Assembly: GCF_024112395.2 (NCBI RefSeq) | Contig: NZ_CP078013.2 | Span: 4,030,001 to 4,094,000, forward strand | Origin: Pseudomonas pergaminensis | Lineage (GTDB): Bacteria; Pseudomonadota; Gammaproteobacteria; Pseudomonadales; Pseudomonadaceae | Length of the DNA: 64,000 nt | Reading direction: 5' to 3' | Shown here: positions 1 through 9,518 of the stretch, in pieces | Position numbering within the stretch: position 1 is the first letter of the stretch | Layout of the letters: every line of letters begins with the position of its first letter | Translations under genes and position numbers: made by a program | The notes under the pieces: generated by a model | What the model saw: only the letters and a program-made list of their open reading frames with translations | Databases searched by the model: none | Told to the model about the DNA's origin: nothing

Positions 1-3000
1 GACATGCCGGTGGTCAATACCGGGTGCAGGTACTGGTCCTTGGCCTCCAGCGGTTCAAGGATGCCCGCCAACAGCAGGTACGGCGCCGACAGGTTGATAC
101 GGGAATTGTCCGCCGCCTGTTCCGTGAGGCCCATGGCGCCGCTGTACAGGCGCAGGCTTTGGCCCAGGTGCAGTGACACGTCACCGTCAAAACCCAACAG
201 GCCGTTGCTCAACACGGCGAGGTTATCGAACCCGCCCGCGTTGACCTGGTCGACGCCAAGGCGACCATGACCATATTCCAGGTCGGCGGCCGCCGCGTCG
301 GCGGTGTCCGGCGATGCACTGCCCTGGTGGGTCTGGCTCAGCACCAGTTCGCGCAGCTTGAGCACGCGGTCGGTGACTGCGTTCTTGGCGTAGTACGGGC
401 TTTCCAGGGCCAGGGACAAACTACCGCCCGCCGCACCGGCGCCACCGGCGCGGGCGACAAAGCTGCCATCCAGGTACAGGCCGTTATTGGAGGCAAAACT
501 GATGCTGCCGCCATTGCTTGCCACCTGTACCCGGCCCTGGCCTGGCACATCCAACGCCGCCTGGGTACCGGACGCGTCCAGGCGCGCGCCGTCGCGCACC
601 ACTACAAACAGGTCGCTGGCCTTGGCAATGCCGGTCGCCAGGTCGATGTCGCCACCGATGCTGATCTTGCCGCCGTTACGCACCTGGCCGTAGACACCGC
701 CACGATTGTTCACCGCCGTGACCGCCCGCGATGCGACGTCGATCAGCGCGTTCTCGCCCACCCAGATCGAGCGGCCATGGCCAATGGCGTTGACCGCCTC
801 GGACGCCTGGACCGTCAAGCCGCCAAGGCTGACGCTGCCCCCCCAGGCATTGAGGGTGCCGTTCAGGGTCAATTGGCCGACGCTGCGCAGGTTGATGCCC
901 TGGCCGGGGTCGACGTTGATCACGGCGCCCTTGCCCACTGTCAGGGCCGTGGTGGCCAGTTCGGCGGCCGTCGAATCGCGATGGCCGGCAGTCAGCGCCA
1001 GGCTGGCGCCACGGCGCTGGGTCAGCACACCCTTGGCAGCGTCTTCCTGGTAAAGCGCCGGGGTCCAGCGCTCCAGGGCCGTCGCCGGGTCGCTGCCCGT
1101 TGGCGTGGCCGACGTCTGCTCGCCCAATCGGTAGACGGGCGTGGTGACATCCACCTGGGTGCCATCCGTGACCAGCAGCCCTTCGTTGCCGCTGATGTCG
1201 TACGCCGAGAAGCCCTTGTTGAAAAAATCCCCTGCCAGTTTCAGGGTATCGGCGGTGGGCGCCGTGCCGCTGTCGCCGATCTGCACCTTGCGCGCCTGCA
1301 ATGCCAGGGTGCCGCCGCCCGTGACGCCATAGCCACGAATCTCACCGTCCAGCGCCAACGCACCGAGCGCCCCCAGGGTCACGTCGCCGCCCTTGCCGCC
1401 GACGAGCTTGCCGTCCACGCCGAGGGTGGCCCCAGAAGATGCATCCACCACACTGCCCTGCGCCAGGCTCACATTGCCGGTACCGCGCAGCGATACCTTG
1501 CCGCCGTTGACATAGGCCAGGCCGCTGGTGTCGGAAGGGTTCAGTGGCAGGTTGTTCCAACGCCCGCTGGCATCCAGCTTGACGCCGCTGGCGACGTTGA
1601 CCGTGCCCGCCCCCGCTGCAATTGCATCCTCAACGGCCCCGGCTTTAAGCGGGTTGACCTGGCTGAGCAGGTTGCCGGCGTTGATACTGCCGCCGTGGGC
1701 CGTCAGGTTCGCATTGAGAGTGACCCCAGGCCCGAACAGGGTGATATCACCGCCGTCCGCCACCTTGAGCGCGCCATTGACGGTGATCTGCTGTGTGGCG
1801 CCCACCTTGATCGCGCCCAGTTGGTAGCCATTGAGGGGGTCACTGTCGAGCACCATCTTGCCTTGGCGATCCGCCGGCAGTGCTGTGGTGAGGTCCAGGC
1901 CATCGGCAATGTTCTGCGTGTTGCTGTCGATCAGCACTTGGTCGGTGGCGCCACTCAGGGCGTAGCGCAGGGTGCCGGTGGTCTTGTTGTAGATCGGAAT
2001 GTACTGACCAATGATCAATTGCGCCCGCTGGGCCATGGCCTTCTTGGATTGCTGGTAACCGTCGAGGTTGATACTTGGCGCCTGGGTCTGGCGATCGCCC
2101 TGGAATACATCGCTGATCAACTGGCCTTCCAGCACCGCGCTGGTGGTGCCGATTACCAGTTTGCCGGCATCGCGGCCCACGGTGTAACCGGCCTCATACC
2201 GGCGCTGCGGTGCAATCAGCGGGTTGTAGTAGTACTCGGTCTGGCCCCAGCGCGCGCTGTTGTCTTCATAGCCTTTGTAGAACCCCGAATAGAGGATGTC
2301 GCCCGGCGCCTTGGAGAGTTCATACAAGCGGCCATTGGGACCCTTGAGCCAGGTTTGCTGGATGTAGCCGGCTTGCACGTCCACGGTACCGCCGGACAGG
2401 TTGATCTGCGCGCCCTTCTGGGTCACCACATCGTTGCCGGTAAAGGTCACGGTGCCGCCCTGGGCCATCCATTCACCGACCGTGTGCCCCTGGGTGCCGA
2501 GGTAACCGCCAACTTCCAGCAAGCCGCCGGCGGTGTACCAGCGATCCGTCGCATAGCCGTTGGTGCCCGCCGGTACAAACACCAGCTCGCGCAGGTCTAC
2601 CCACACATCGTTGTTGATCAGTTGCCCGCCGTCCCGGTTGACCGGCGCATCGCGCTGCTCGTTGCCCTGCACGTTGATCTTGATGTTGTTGGATTCCATC
2701 GACACCTTGACGCCGACCGCGCCTGACACGTCGATCATCGCGCCATCGCGCACCAGGCTGCGCCCCGTCGCGCTGACCGCCACCTGGCCGCCGGTGGCCA
2801 GGGTGATCGAGCCTTTCTGGAAGTCCACGGTGCCGCCGCTGACGATCTCGATCCGCGACTGGTCGGTACGGTCGGCCACGGTGCTGAGGTTGTTGAACGG
2901 GCCGGTGATCAGGTTGGCCGGCGTGCCATCGAGCTTGATCAGGCCGTTGTCTTTCTGGCCGTTGAGGGCGGTGCTGCCACTGGCGTCCAGCAGGATCGCG

Positions 3001-4229
3001 GTGGTGCTGCCCTCGCCCAGGGTCACGCTGCCGGTGGTGTCGGTGGCAGCGTTGAGCAAATGAAGGGTGCCGCGCGTGTCCACCGACGTGCTGGCCAGGG
3101 CTACGCCGTTTTGCTGCACTTGGTGACCGGTCAGAGTGATGTCGCCGGTGGAGGCCATGATCAGGCCGCTGTTGGTGACCTTGCCGGCACTGCTGCCGGT
3201 GTTGAGGCTGGTCGCCACTTCATTGCCGCGCGTGGTGGAGCGGTCGTTGCCGGTGGTGCCGACGCCCTTGCGGATGTAGAAGCTGTCACCCGCCGCCAAG
3301 GTCGTCTGGCCCTTGGCGGTAATGAGGGTGCCGGCGTTGTCCACTTCGGCGCCCAACAGCAAGGCGTAACCGCCGGCATCGGTGGACGTGGCCGGGTTGT
3401 GGGTCTGGATCACGGCGCCACGCTGTACCTGCACCTTGCCGGCGGCATCGGTAAAGGTCGGCTGGGTGCCGTTGGCGTCGACGTAGATACCGCGCTGGGT
3501 GAACTGCTCGTCGGTGATGTTCGCCGCTGCGGCCACCAGGTTACGCACATTCACCTGGCTGGTGCCGCTGAACACCACGCCGTTGCGGTTCATGATCATC
3601 ACCGTACCGGCGCCGTTGATCTGGCCCTGGATCTCGCTGGGCCGCGCATTCGGATCGTTGACGCGGTTAAGCACCGCCCAGCTGGACTGCTGCTGGAAAT
3701 CCACGGTGGTGTTGCGCCCGACGTTGAAGGTCTCCCAGTTGAGGATCGCCTTGTCGGCGGTCTGCTCGATGGTCACCGTGGTCTTGCCGCCGGACTGGCT
3801 CTGGGTCGGGCCCTTGGCGTTGGTCCAGCCCTGGGTGAGGCTGTTATCGACCTGCAGGCCGCCCTTGCCCATGCCATCGGGAACGTTCGAGACCTGGCCG
3901 AACGCCGCCTGGCGCCCCGCTGCTTGCGCCGCCTGCTGGGCCGCAATCGCCGCGACACTGGTGTTCAAGGTGCTGATGGAGCGCGACAACTGCTGCTTGA
4001 CGCGCGCCTGTTGGTTCAACGAAGGAATCCCCGGCACCTGGCCTGCACCGGTGCGCGCCGCCGTGGCCGCCTGGGACGCGCCCTTGTCGGCAAACCAGCC
4101 GGAACTGAACGCCGTGGCCGCCTGGGCATTCCCCGCCACCATCAACAACGCAATGGCCTGGGCCAGTGGTTTGAGGCGCAGGATTGTCTCTGGGGCTTTG
4201 AGGTTAACCGGTGATTTGCAGCGGACCAT
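1..4229 (-). CDS. pdtA: Two-partner-secretion exoprotein, filamentous-haemagglutinin-like (PdtA type), 3' end outside window
   Basis: An open frame runs on the minus strand from the ATG at 4229 to the window edge (about 1,409 codons, no stop), so the C-terminus is missing. Residues 1-37 form a long signal peptide ending GNAQA. Residues about 130-250 are the haemagglutination TPS domain, with the family-typical core AILNWETFNVG and INGAGTVMIMNRNGVVF. The rest is Gly/Asn/Val-rich repetitive beta-helix sequence. A Shine-Dalgarno GGAAG lies just upstream. TpsA proteins are secreted through a partner TpsB barrel; no tpsB is visible and it probably lies beyond the left edge. The position next to a DING protein, the hxc genes and vreAIR matches P. 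aeruginosa PA0690 (pdtA, phosphate-depletion regulated). All plus-strand open frames here are antisense shadows. Confidence 0.88.
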   Translation of the reverse strand, partial: MVRCKSPVNLKAPETILRLKPLAQAIALLMVAGNAQAATAFSSGWFADKGASQAATAARTGAGQVPGIPSLNQQARVKQQLSRSISTLNTSVAAIAAQQAAQAAGRQAAFGQVSNVPDGMGKGGLQVDNSLTQGWTNAKGPTQSQSGGKTTVTIEQTADKAILNWETFNVGRNTTVDFQQQSSWAVLNRVNDPNARPSEIQGQINGAGTVMIMNRNGVVFSGTSQVNVRNLVAAAANITDEQFTQRGIYVDANGTQPTFTDAAGKVQVQRGAVIQTHNPATSTDAGGYALLLGAEVDNAGTLITAKGQTTLAAGDSFYIRKGVGTTGNDRSTTRGNEVATSLNTGSSAGKVTNSGLIMASTGDITLTGHQVQQNGVALASTSVDTRGTLHLLNAATDTTGSVTLGEGSTTAILLDASGSTALNGQKDNGLIKLDGTPANLITGPFNNLSTVADRTDQSRIEIVSGGTVDFQKGSITLATGGQVAVSATGRSLVRDGAMIDVSGAVGVKVSMESNNIKINVQGNEQRDAPVNRDGGQLINNDVWVDLRELVFVPAGTNGYATDRWYTAGGLLEVGGYLGTQGHTVGEWMAQGGTVTFTGNDVVTQKGAQINLSGGTVDVQAGYIQQTWLKGPNGRLYELSKAPGDILYSGFYKGYEDNSARWGQTEYYYNPLIAPQRRYEAGYTVGRDAGKLVIGTTSAVLEGQLISDVFQGDRQTQAPSINLDGYQQSKKAMAQRAQLIIGQYIPIYNKTTGTLRYALSGATDQVLIDSNTQNIADGLDLTTALPADRQGKMVLDSDPLNGYQLGAIKVGATQQITVNGALKVADGGDITLFGPGVTLNANLTAHGGSINAGNLLSQVNPLKAGAVEDAIAAGAGTVNVASGVKLDASGRWNNLPLNPSDTSGLAYVNGGKVSLRGTGNVSLAQGSVVDASSGATLGVDGKLVGGKGGDVTLGALGALALDGEIRGYGVTGGGTLALQARKVQIGDSGTAPTADTLKLAGDFFNKGFSAYDISGNEGLLVTDGTQVDVTTPVYRLGEQTSATPTGSDPATALERWTPALYQEDAAKGVLTQRRGASLALTAGHRDSTAAELATTALTVGKGAVINVDPGQGINLRSVGQLTLNGTLNAWGGSVSLGGLTVQASEAVNAIGHGRSIWVGENALIDVASRAVTAVNNRGGVYGQVRNGGKISIGGDIDLATGIAKASDLFVVVRDGARLDASGTQAALDVPGQGRVQVASNGGSISFASNNGLYLDGSFVARAGGAGAAGGSLSLALESPYYAKNAVTDRVLKLRELVLSQTHQGSASPDTADAAAADLEYGHGRLGVDQVNAGGFDNLAVLSNGLLGFDGDVSLHLGQSLRLYSGAMGLTEQAADNSRINLSAPYLLLAGILEPLEAKDQYLHPVLTTGM

Positions 4230-4317
4230 CTGGAATCTTCCTTCTTGGTGTTAGCCCAGGGGCAAGACAAGCTCACGTATGAGGGTTAGGCGGTTGGCAA
4301 GGGGCGCGACTGAACTT

Positions 4318-4335
4318 CTGTCATGGAAAGTTCAC
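4318..4335 (+). promoter_or_regulatory. Possible Pho-box-like direct repeat upstream of pdtA
   Basis: CTGTCAT-GGAA-AGTTCAC resembles the PhoB box CTGTCAT-N4-CTGTCAC: the first half is perfect, the second matches 4 of 7. It lies about 90 bp upstream of the pdtA start, but in the opposite orientation to that gene. Functional assignment is weak. Confidence 0.2.
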
Positions 4336-4351
4336 ATGCGGCTGGTAACGC

Positions 4352-4385
4352 AAAAAAATCAGCAACGGCACAGGCCGTTGCTGAT
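4352..4385 (-). terminator. Rho-independent terminator of the DING gene
   Basis: An 11-bp perfect stem (ATCAGCAACGG / CCGTTGCTGAT, arms 4358-4368 and 4375-4385) with a 6-nt loop is followed on the minus strand by seven T residues. It sits 30 bp beyond the stop of the DING gene and before pdtA, so it separates the two transcripts. Confidence 0.9.
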
Positions 4386-4414
4386 CAGGTGGTGCGGGTC
4401 TTGGGTAGCCTGGG

Positions 4415-5617
4415 TTACAGCGGACGACCGATGCCGTTGCAGACGTTGGTCTTGCCAATGCTCAGGGCGCTGGTGGACGTTACGAACGTGTCGGTGATGG
4501 CTGCTTTCCAGTTAGCGGGCAGCGGTACGAAACGGTTGGCCGAAATGGCGTCGTCGTTGTTGGCGGTTTCGCCGAAGTGCTTGGTGAAGAAGTCACGCAC
4601 CTGGGTAGTCTGGCCAGCGTTGGCGTAGCACTGGTTGAAGATCAGGTTGGTGAAACCAAGGATCGGGTAGCCCGAAGTCGGGTAAGGCTGAACGCCGGCC
4701 ACACCGTCTTTACCGAACACTGGCACCCAGTTGTCCGGTTGGGTGATGTCCAGTGGAGCGCTAGGATCGTTAGGGGCTGGAACCAGTGCGATGGCATCCG
4801 ACACGTTGCCTGGCGCTGGCGATACACCTTCGATGCCGTTGGCCACGTCTTTACCGACGCGAGCGACTTTGGTGGCGTCGTCCAGACCTTCCAGGGTGGT
4901 CGCGGCGTAGTCAGGGCTCATGTAGGTGATGCGGCCTTGAGCGGCGTTCAGGGCGGTCATCACACCTTGGCTGCCAGTGGCGGCAACGGCGCCAACCAAC
5001 GGCGTCAGGCCCAGGCTGTAGCTGTTGGCGAAGGTTGTGGTGACAGCGAAGGTGCCAGGCTCAGTGGTGCACTTGGCATTCAGGAAGCGGGTGAACAGCT
5101 CGGTAGTGCCGCTGCTTTCGCTGCGATAAACCACGGTGATCGGGCCGGTACGGCCAGAGCCGGAGATGCCCGACCAGTTAGTGATACGGCCGGAGAACAC
5201 ACCGCACAGCTCTTTGACGCTCAGGTCAACCGCTGCAGTACCGCTTTTGTTGAACGGGATGGCAACCGAGGTGGCAACCGATGGCACCTGGATCAGCTTG
5301 CCCCAGGCAGCTTGTTTGGTGGAAGCGTAGGTCGACAGCTCAGCCGAGGTCAGCTTGGAATCGCTGCCTGCCCAGTGCACGTTCTTGTTGGTCACGCCGG
5401 CCACGAACTTGGTGTAGTCGTTGGTCAGGAAAGCCGCTTTGCCGTTGCCGCTGCCCACGCCGATGTAAGGGGCGAAGCCGGCAGTGAGTACGCCGGCAGT
5501 CTGGTACAGCGGTTGTGGCAGGGTTGCACCGCCGCCGTTGATGTCAGCCATTGCAGCCTGTGCCGAGCACAGGGCAGCGAGGGTCATGGATACCGCGAGA
5601 ACGTTGCGCTTAAACAT
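4415..5617 (-). CDS. DING protein (PstS-like phosphate-binding / phosphatase family, secreted)
   Basis: 400 aa. A 24-residue signal peptide (ending AAMA) leaves a mature N-terminus DINGGGATLP, the hallmark that names the DING family. The sequence closely resembles the known P. fluorescens DING protein throughout, with the phosphate-pocket motif ESSGTTELFTRF in the middle. DING proteins bind phosphate with very high affinity, and some act as phosphatases. In P. aeruginosa the DING/LapA-type proteins encoded at this place are substrates of the Hxc type II system. The start at 5617 is chosen over a longer frame because AAGGAG lies just before it and the signal peptide begins there. A strong terminator follows. 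Inference: exported by the neighbouring Hxc system under phosphate limitation. Confidence 0.93.
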   Translation of the reverse strand: MFKRNVLAVSMTLAALCSAQAAMADINGGGATLPQPLYQTAGVLTAGFAPYIGVGSGNGKAAFLTNDYTKFVAGVTNKNVHWAGSDSKLTSAELSTYASTKQAAWGKLIQVPSVATSVAIPFNKSGTAAVDLSVKELCGVFSGRITNWSGISGSGRTGPITVVYRSESSGTTELFTRFLNAKCTTEPGTFAVTTTFANSYSLGLTPLVGAVAATGSQGVMTALNAAQGRITYMSPDYAATTLEGLDDATKVARVGKDVANGIEGVSPAPGNVSDAIALVPAPNDPSAPLDITQPDNWVPVFGKDGVAGVQPYPTSGYPILGFTNLIFNQCYANAGQTTQVRDFFTKHFGETANNDDAISANRFVPLPANWKAAITDTFVTSTSALSIGKTNVCNGIGRPL

Positions 5618-5843
5618 GAAGAATCTCCTTTCGTCGTGTTTGTACGTTGGGGTAGATGGCTCTTGCATGACGCCATGGCTTCGGTCCCAAGCCGTCTTCC
5701 GGGGGTGGCCGGGGGTGAAAACCATGGGAGTGAAATTCGCAGTTTCCGATGACGGTTGTAGGAAAAAACCTCGGGAGGAACACCTTGATTTTTAAAAAGA
5801 TTCTCGGGTGTTTTGGTCATCGTTTTGAGCGGTTTGGGCACAG

Positions 5844-5861
5844 GTGACAGCGAGGTTTCAG
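5844..5861 (-). promoter_or_regulatory. Degenerate Pho-box-like site upstream of the DING gene
   Basis: Minus strand CTGAAAC-CTCG-CTGTCAC: the second half equals the PhoB half-site CTGTCAC, the first matches 4 of 7, with the right 4-bp spacing and orientation. It lies about 227 bp upstream of the DING start. Plausible because DING and hxc genes are phosphate-regulated in P. aeruginosa. Confidence 0.25.
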
Positions 5862-5960
5862 CGCAATGGGCTGCAAGCGCCGTGGGACGTCGGGATGTGA
5901 CGGAATGAGGAACCCGAGGTTCGGGGCCACGCACAAAACACTGCCGAAAAAATATCGATT

Positions 5961-6049
5961 TGCAGGAGCCGGCTTGCCAGCGATAGCGGTGGGTCAGTGC
6001 TATCTGTGTCGGCTGACCTATCGCTATCGCTGGCAAACCAGCTCTTGGG
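5961..6049. repeat. REPIN (two inverted REP sequences)
   Basis: Arms GGAGCCGGCTTGCCAGCGATAG and the inverse CTATCGCTGGCAAACCAGCTC flank a spacer of about 33 bp. This is the typical Pseudomonas REP doublet in an intergenic position. Confidence 0.85.
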
Positions 6050-6063
6050 GTGAAAGGGAGTAT

Positions 6064-7275
6064 TCAGGTGACCAGTTGGTTGATCTCGATGATCGGCAAC
6101 AGCACCGCCATGACGATTACCAGCACCACGGCGCCCATCACCACGATCATCAACGGCTCCAGCAACGCGGTCATGCCCATGGCGCGGCGTTCGATATCCC
6201 GCGACAGCGTTTGCGCCGCGCGCTCCAGCATCGGCGGGAGCGAGCCGGTTTTTTCGCCGCTGGCGATCAGGTGGATCAGCACCGGCGGGAAGACTTTTTC
6301 CACCGCCAGCGCCGGGGCGAGGTTGACGCCTTCGCGCACTTTGGCGGTGGCGTCGTTGACGCATTGGCTCAGGCGGTCGTTGGACAGGGTTTGCCGCGCC
6401 GCTTCCAGGGCGCGCAACAGCGGCACGCCGGCACCGCCGAGAATCGCCAGGGTCGAGGCAAAGCGCGCGGTGTTCAGGCCCAATACAAAACGCCCGATCA
6501 GGGGCAGGCCCAATACACGGCTGTGCCAATTCAAGCGCGCCACCGGGTTGCGCAAATACAGGCGCCAACTCCAGAAACCGCCAACGATCCCGGCAAAACA
6601 CAGCCAACCCCAGGCGCGGATAAAGTCACTGGCGTTCAGCATTGCCAGGGTCAGCCCCGGCAAATCCTGGCGCGCCTGGGAGAACGCGCTGACCACCTGG
6701 GGCACCACGTAGCTCAGCAAGAAAATCACAATGCCGATGGACACCAGCCCCACCACGCCGGGGTAGATGAACGCGGTGAGGATCTTGCCCCGCAGGTTGT
6801 TGCGCTCCTCGATGTAGTCGGCCAGCCGCTCCATGACCTGGGCCAGATCACCCGACTCCTCCCCGGCCGCAATCAACGCGCGGTAGATCGACGGAAAGTC
6901 CCGTGGCCGCGCTGCCAACGCATCCGCCAAACGCATGCCTCCGCGCACATCGGCGCGCACGGCGGCCAGGGTCTGGGCGATATGCTTTTTCTCGGCCTGC
7001 TCCACTGTGGCGCTCAAGGCGGCTTCCAATGGCAGGCTCGCACCCAGCAGGCTTGCCAGTTGCCGCGTGGCCCAGGCCAGGTCGTTGTCCGACAGCTTGG
7101 CGGTGAACAGGCTGCTGCCGGAGGCCGCTTGCTGATTGCCTTCAATTTGCACCAGCAACGCCGTCAGGCCTCGGCTGCGCAGGCTGGCAAATGCCGCGCT
7201 CTGGCTGTCGGCCTCCACGTGCCCGGCCTCAACCTTGCCGCTGGCATCGGCGGCCTCATAGCGATAGCGATTCAT
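6064..7275 (-). CDS. hxcS: Type II secretion inner-membrane platform protein GspF (HxcS)
   Basis: 403 aa, the normal GspF length. It opens MNRYRYEAADASGKVEAG, the usual GspF start, followed by two T2SSF domains separated by hydrophobic segments (about residues 165-195 and 215-240) and a terminal membrane helix near the C-terminus. GspF forms the inner-membrane base that couples the GspE ATPase to pseudopilus assembly. The ATG overlaps the hxcR stop by one base, implying translational coupling. Last gene of the minus-strand hxc run before the DING gene. Confidence 0.94.
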   Translation of the reverse strand: MNRYRYEAADASGKVEAGHVEADSQSAAFASLRSRGLTALLVQIEGNQQAASGSSLFTAKLSDNDLAWATRQLASLLGASLPLEAALSATVEQAEKKHIAQTLAAVRADVRGGMRLADALAARPRDFPSIYRALIAAGEESGDLAQVMERLADYIEERNNLRGKILTAFIYPGVVGLVSIGIVIFLLSYVVPQVVSAFSQARQDLPGLTLAMLNASDFIRAWGWLCFAGIVGGFWSWRLYLRNPVARLNWHSRVLGLPLIGRFVLGLNTARFASTLAILGGAGVPLLRALEAARQTLSNDRLSQCVNDATAKVREGVNLAPALAVEKVFPPVLIHLIASGEKTGSLPPMLERAAQTLSRDIERRAMGMTALLEPLMIVVMGAVVLVIVMAVLLPIIEINQLVT

Positions 7276-8693
7276 CAGGCGTCCCGTGTCACGCGCAGGA
7301 TTTCTTCGGGCGCGGTGGCGCCGCTGCGCACCCAGCGCTCGCCGTCTTCACGCATGCTGAACATCCCGGCACGCCGGGCGGCCAGGCGCAGGTCCTGCTC
7401 GTTGGCGCCCTGGTGGATGAGGCTGCGCACGTCATCATCGACGCAAAACAACTCATGGATCCCGGTACGGCCGCTGTAGCCCATCTGGTTGCACTGCGCG
7501 CACCCCACCGGACGCCACGTGCCGGGCGCCGCCGGGTCCTCCTGCTTGCAGTGCGGGCACAGGCGGCGCACCAGGCGCTGGGCCAACACACCCAGCAAGG
7601 ACGACGCCAACAGAAACGGTTCGACGCCCATGTCGATCAGCCGGTTGACCGCCGACACCGCGTCATTGGTGTGCAAGGTCGCAAGCACCAAGTGCCCGGT
7701 GAGCGAAGCCTGCACGGCGATTTGTGCGGTCTCCAGGTCGCGGATCTCACCGATCATGATGATGTCCGGGTCCTGGCGCAGAATCGCACGCAGCGCCAGG
7801 CCGAACGTCATGTCGATCTTGGCGTTGACCTGGATCTGGCTGATGCCCGGCAGGTCGTATTCCACCGGGTCCTCGACGGTGAGGATATTGCTGGTGCTCG
7901 CATCCAGCCGCGCCAAGGCGGCGTACAGGCTGGTGGTCTTGCCACTGCCGGTGGGCCCGGTGACCAGCACGATGCCGTGGGGTTGGCGGATCAACGTGTC
8001 CAGGCGCGCCAGCAACTGCGGCTCCATGCCCAGGGTCTCCAATTGCAGGCGCCCGGCTTGTTTGTCCAGCAGGCGCATGACGACTCTTTCACCATGGCCG
8101 GTGGGCACGGTGGACACCCGAATATCGATGGGACGACCGGCCACGCGCAGTGCGATGCGACCGTCCTGGGGCAGGCGTTTTTCGGCGATATCGAGTTGGG
8201 CCATGATCTTGATCCGCGACACCAGTGCGCCATGCAACGCCTTGCGTGGCGACACCACGTCCCGCAGGGTGCCGTCGACGCGGTAGCGCACGACGGAGTG
8301 GGTTTCGTAGGGTTCGATGTGGATGTCACTGGCTTCATCGCGGGCGGCCTGGGTGAGCAAGGCGTTGATCATGCGGATCACCGGGGCGCCGTCCTGGGTG
8401 TCGAGCAGGTCGGTGACTTCGGGCATGTCTTGCATGAGGCGGTCGAGGTCGACTTCGTTTTCGGCGGCGCCCACTACGGCGGCGGCGCTGCCGGTGTCGG
8501 CGTAGGCGCTGGTGAGCAGGCCGTCGAGTTCGTCGTCGCGGACCTGTTCGAGGTGGGTTTGGCCGAATTGGCGGTGGACTTCGCTGATGGACCAGCCGGG
8601 GGTTGAGGGGCACACGGTTAGCAGGTGGCCTGCTTCGGTGGGGCGCAGGAGGATGCGTTGGGATTTGGCCCAGGCGTACGGCAATAGGCTCAT
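7275..8693 (-). CDS. hxcR: Type II secretion ATPase GspE (HxcR)
   Basis: 472 aa. Walker A GPTGSGKTTSLY, the Asp/His boxes typical of PulE/PilB ATPases (EIRDLETAQIA, HTNDAVSAVNRL) and a Cys4 zinc cluster (CPHC...CAQC) near the C-terminus are all present. It powers pseudopilin assembly on the cytoplasmic face with HxcS and HxcY. Unlike the rest of the operon it is not coupled to its upstream neighbour: 723 bases of repeat sequence separate repeat start to end, and 829 bp in all lie between it and hxcQ. The Shine-Dalgarno before its ATG is poor, so repeat insertion may affect its expression. Confidence 0.95.
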   Translation of the reverse strand: MSLLPYAWAKSQRILLRPTEAGHLLTVCPSTPGWSISEVHRQFGQTHLEQVRDDELDGLLTSAYADTGSAAAVVGAAENEVDLDRLMQDMPEVTDLLDTQDGAPVIRMINALLTQAARDEASDIHIEPYETHSVVRYRVDGTLRDVVSPRKALHGALVSRIKIMAQLDIAEKRLPQDGRIALRVAGRPIDIRVSTVPTGHGERVVMRLLDKQAGRLQLETLGMEPQLLARLDTLIRQPHGIVLVTGPTGSGKTTSLYAALARLDASTSNILTVEDPVEYDLPGISQIQVNAKIDMTFGLALRAILRQDPDIIMIGEIRDLETAQIAVQASLTGHLVLATLHTNDAVSAVNRLIDMGVEPFLLASSLLGVLAQRLVRRLCPHCKQEDPAAPGTWRPVGCAQCNQMGYSGRTGIHELFCVDDDVRSLIHQGANEQDLRLAARRAGMFSMREDGERWVRSGATAPEEILRVTRDA

Positions 8694-8716
8694 TGGGTTG
8701 GACCCGCTTTTAGGTG

Positions 8717-8988
8717 TACATATCCGTTTTTTGGGTAACGGCGGCTATTGGTTCCGCTCTTACAGCGGCTCACTTTTGAAAAGCGCAAAAGTAAGCAAAA
8801 CGCTCTTGCCCCAACACTCGGCACCTCGCCTGGGCTCGGTGTGCCCGTAATCCGACAGTGATTTGGGGGGCCGCCGCCACGCGCCATCCATGGCGCGGGG
8901 CGGCTAAACCGGCATCCCTGCCGGTTTACCCCCCAAATCCCTGCCGAATTCCGGCCAGCGTGTTTGACGGGGCGCCTAAGATCAAAAT
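8717..8988 (-). repeat. Structured dispersed repeat, copy A
   Basis: Inverted copy of the element also found at 9246-9518 and 19841-20113. Ends are TACATATCCGTT (left) and GGCGCCTAAGATC (right). Internal palindromes include GCGCCAT-CC-ATGGCGC (8881-8896) and AAACCGGCA-TCCC-TGCCGGTTT (8906-8927), enclosed by an outer stem 8853-8870 / 8929-8946. Nearly identical to copy C. Confidence 0.9.
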
Positions 8989-9065
8989 CAAGATCAAGAT
9001 CAAAAGCAAAAGCACAGCGGCCTGACAGCCGGCTTGAGTGGTGTGGAGCAAAGGCATACGCGGTC

Positions 9066-9165
9066 TTGTAGGATCTGGCTTGTCGGATTGCCGCATCGCT
9101 GCGATGCAGGCACCTCGGTGAGTCAGCTACACCCAGGTGATACTTTCGCAGGCAAGCCAGCTCCC
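9066..9165. repeat. Degenerate REP pair between repeat copies A and B
   Basis: TGTAGGATCTGGCTTGTCGG at the left and GCAGGCAAGCCAGCTCCCACA at the right are REP arms; the spacer holds further short palindromes (GCATCGCTGCGATGC). Confidence 0.7.
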
Positions 9166-9245
9166 ACATTTGACCGAGTTCGACAGTCAGATACCGGTCA
9201 GCTCTAAGGCCGACGCGCTCTGCTTTTGCTTTGGCTCTGGCTTTT

Positions 9246-9518
9246 GCTTTTGATCTTAGGCGCCCCGTAAAACCACGCTGGCCGAACGCAGGCTTTGGAG
9301 CGTGGGTAACCCGGCAGGACGCCGGGTTAGCCGCGCTGGGCCAAGGATGGCCCATCGCGGCGGCCCACGCTCCAAAGCCGGAGTGAGGGCACACCGAGCC
9401 TAGGCGAGGCGCCGAGTGGTGGGGCGAAGGCCTTTTGGTTACTTTTGGGCCTTTCCAAAAGTGACCCGCTGTAAGAGCGGAACCATAAGTAGCCGTGACC
9501 GCAGCAACGGATATGTAC
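9246..9518 (+). repeat. Structured dispersed repeat, copy B (diverged core, same fold)
   Basis: Shares the ends GATCTTAGGCGCC and CGGATATGTAC with copies A and C but has different central sequence. The same folding plan is kept: outer stem GCTTTGGAGCGTGGG (9292-9306) with its exact complement (9364-9378), hairpin TAACCCGGC/GCCGGGTTA (9307-9329), and hairpin GCCGCG-C-TGGGCCA-AGGA-TGGCCCA-T-CGCGGC (parts within 9330-9361). Downstream hairpins ACTTTTGG/CCAAAAGT and CCGCT/AGCGG follow. Confidence 0.9.

Larger units (their letters stand above)
5618..6063. other. Intergenic region hxcS-DING gene (446 bp): promoter region plus REPIN
   Basis: No convincing gene is seen; open frames here are not coding-like. 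The right part (5961-6049) is a REP pair. The left part should hold the DING promoter, with a degenerate Pho-box-like site at 5844-5861. No other clear terminator was found after hxcS. Confidence 0.6.

Noticed and set aside
267..2726. Long (819-codon) plus-strand open frame
   Set aside because: Antisense to the pdtA-like gene; it has no coding motifs and arises from high GC and repetitive sequence. The minus frame has signal peptide, TPS domain and Shine-Dalgarno.
5866..7479. 537-codon plus-strand frame
   Set aside because: Antisense to hxcS and hxcR, which have clear type II secretion motifs.
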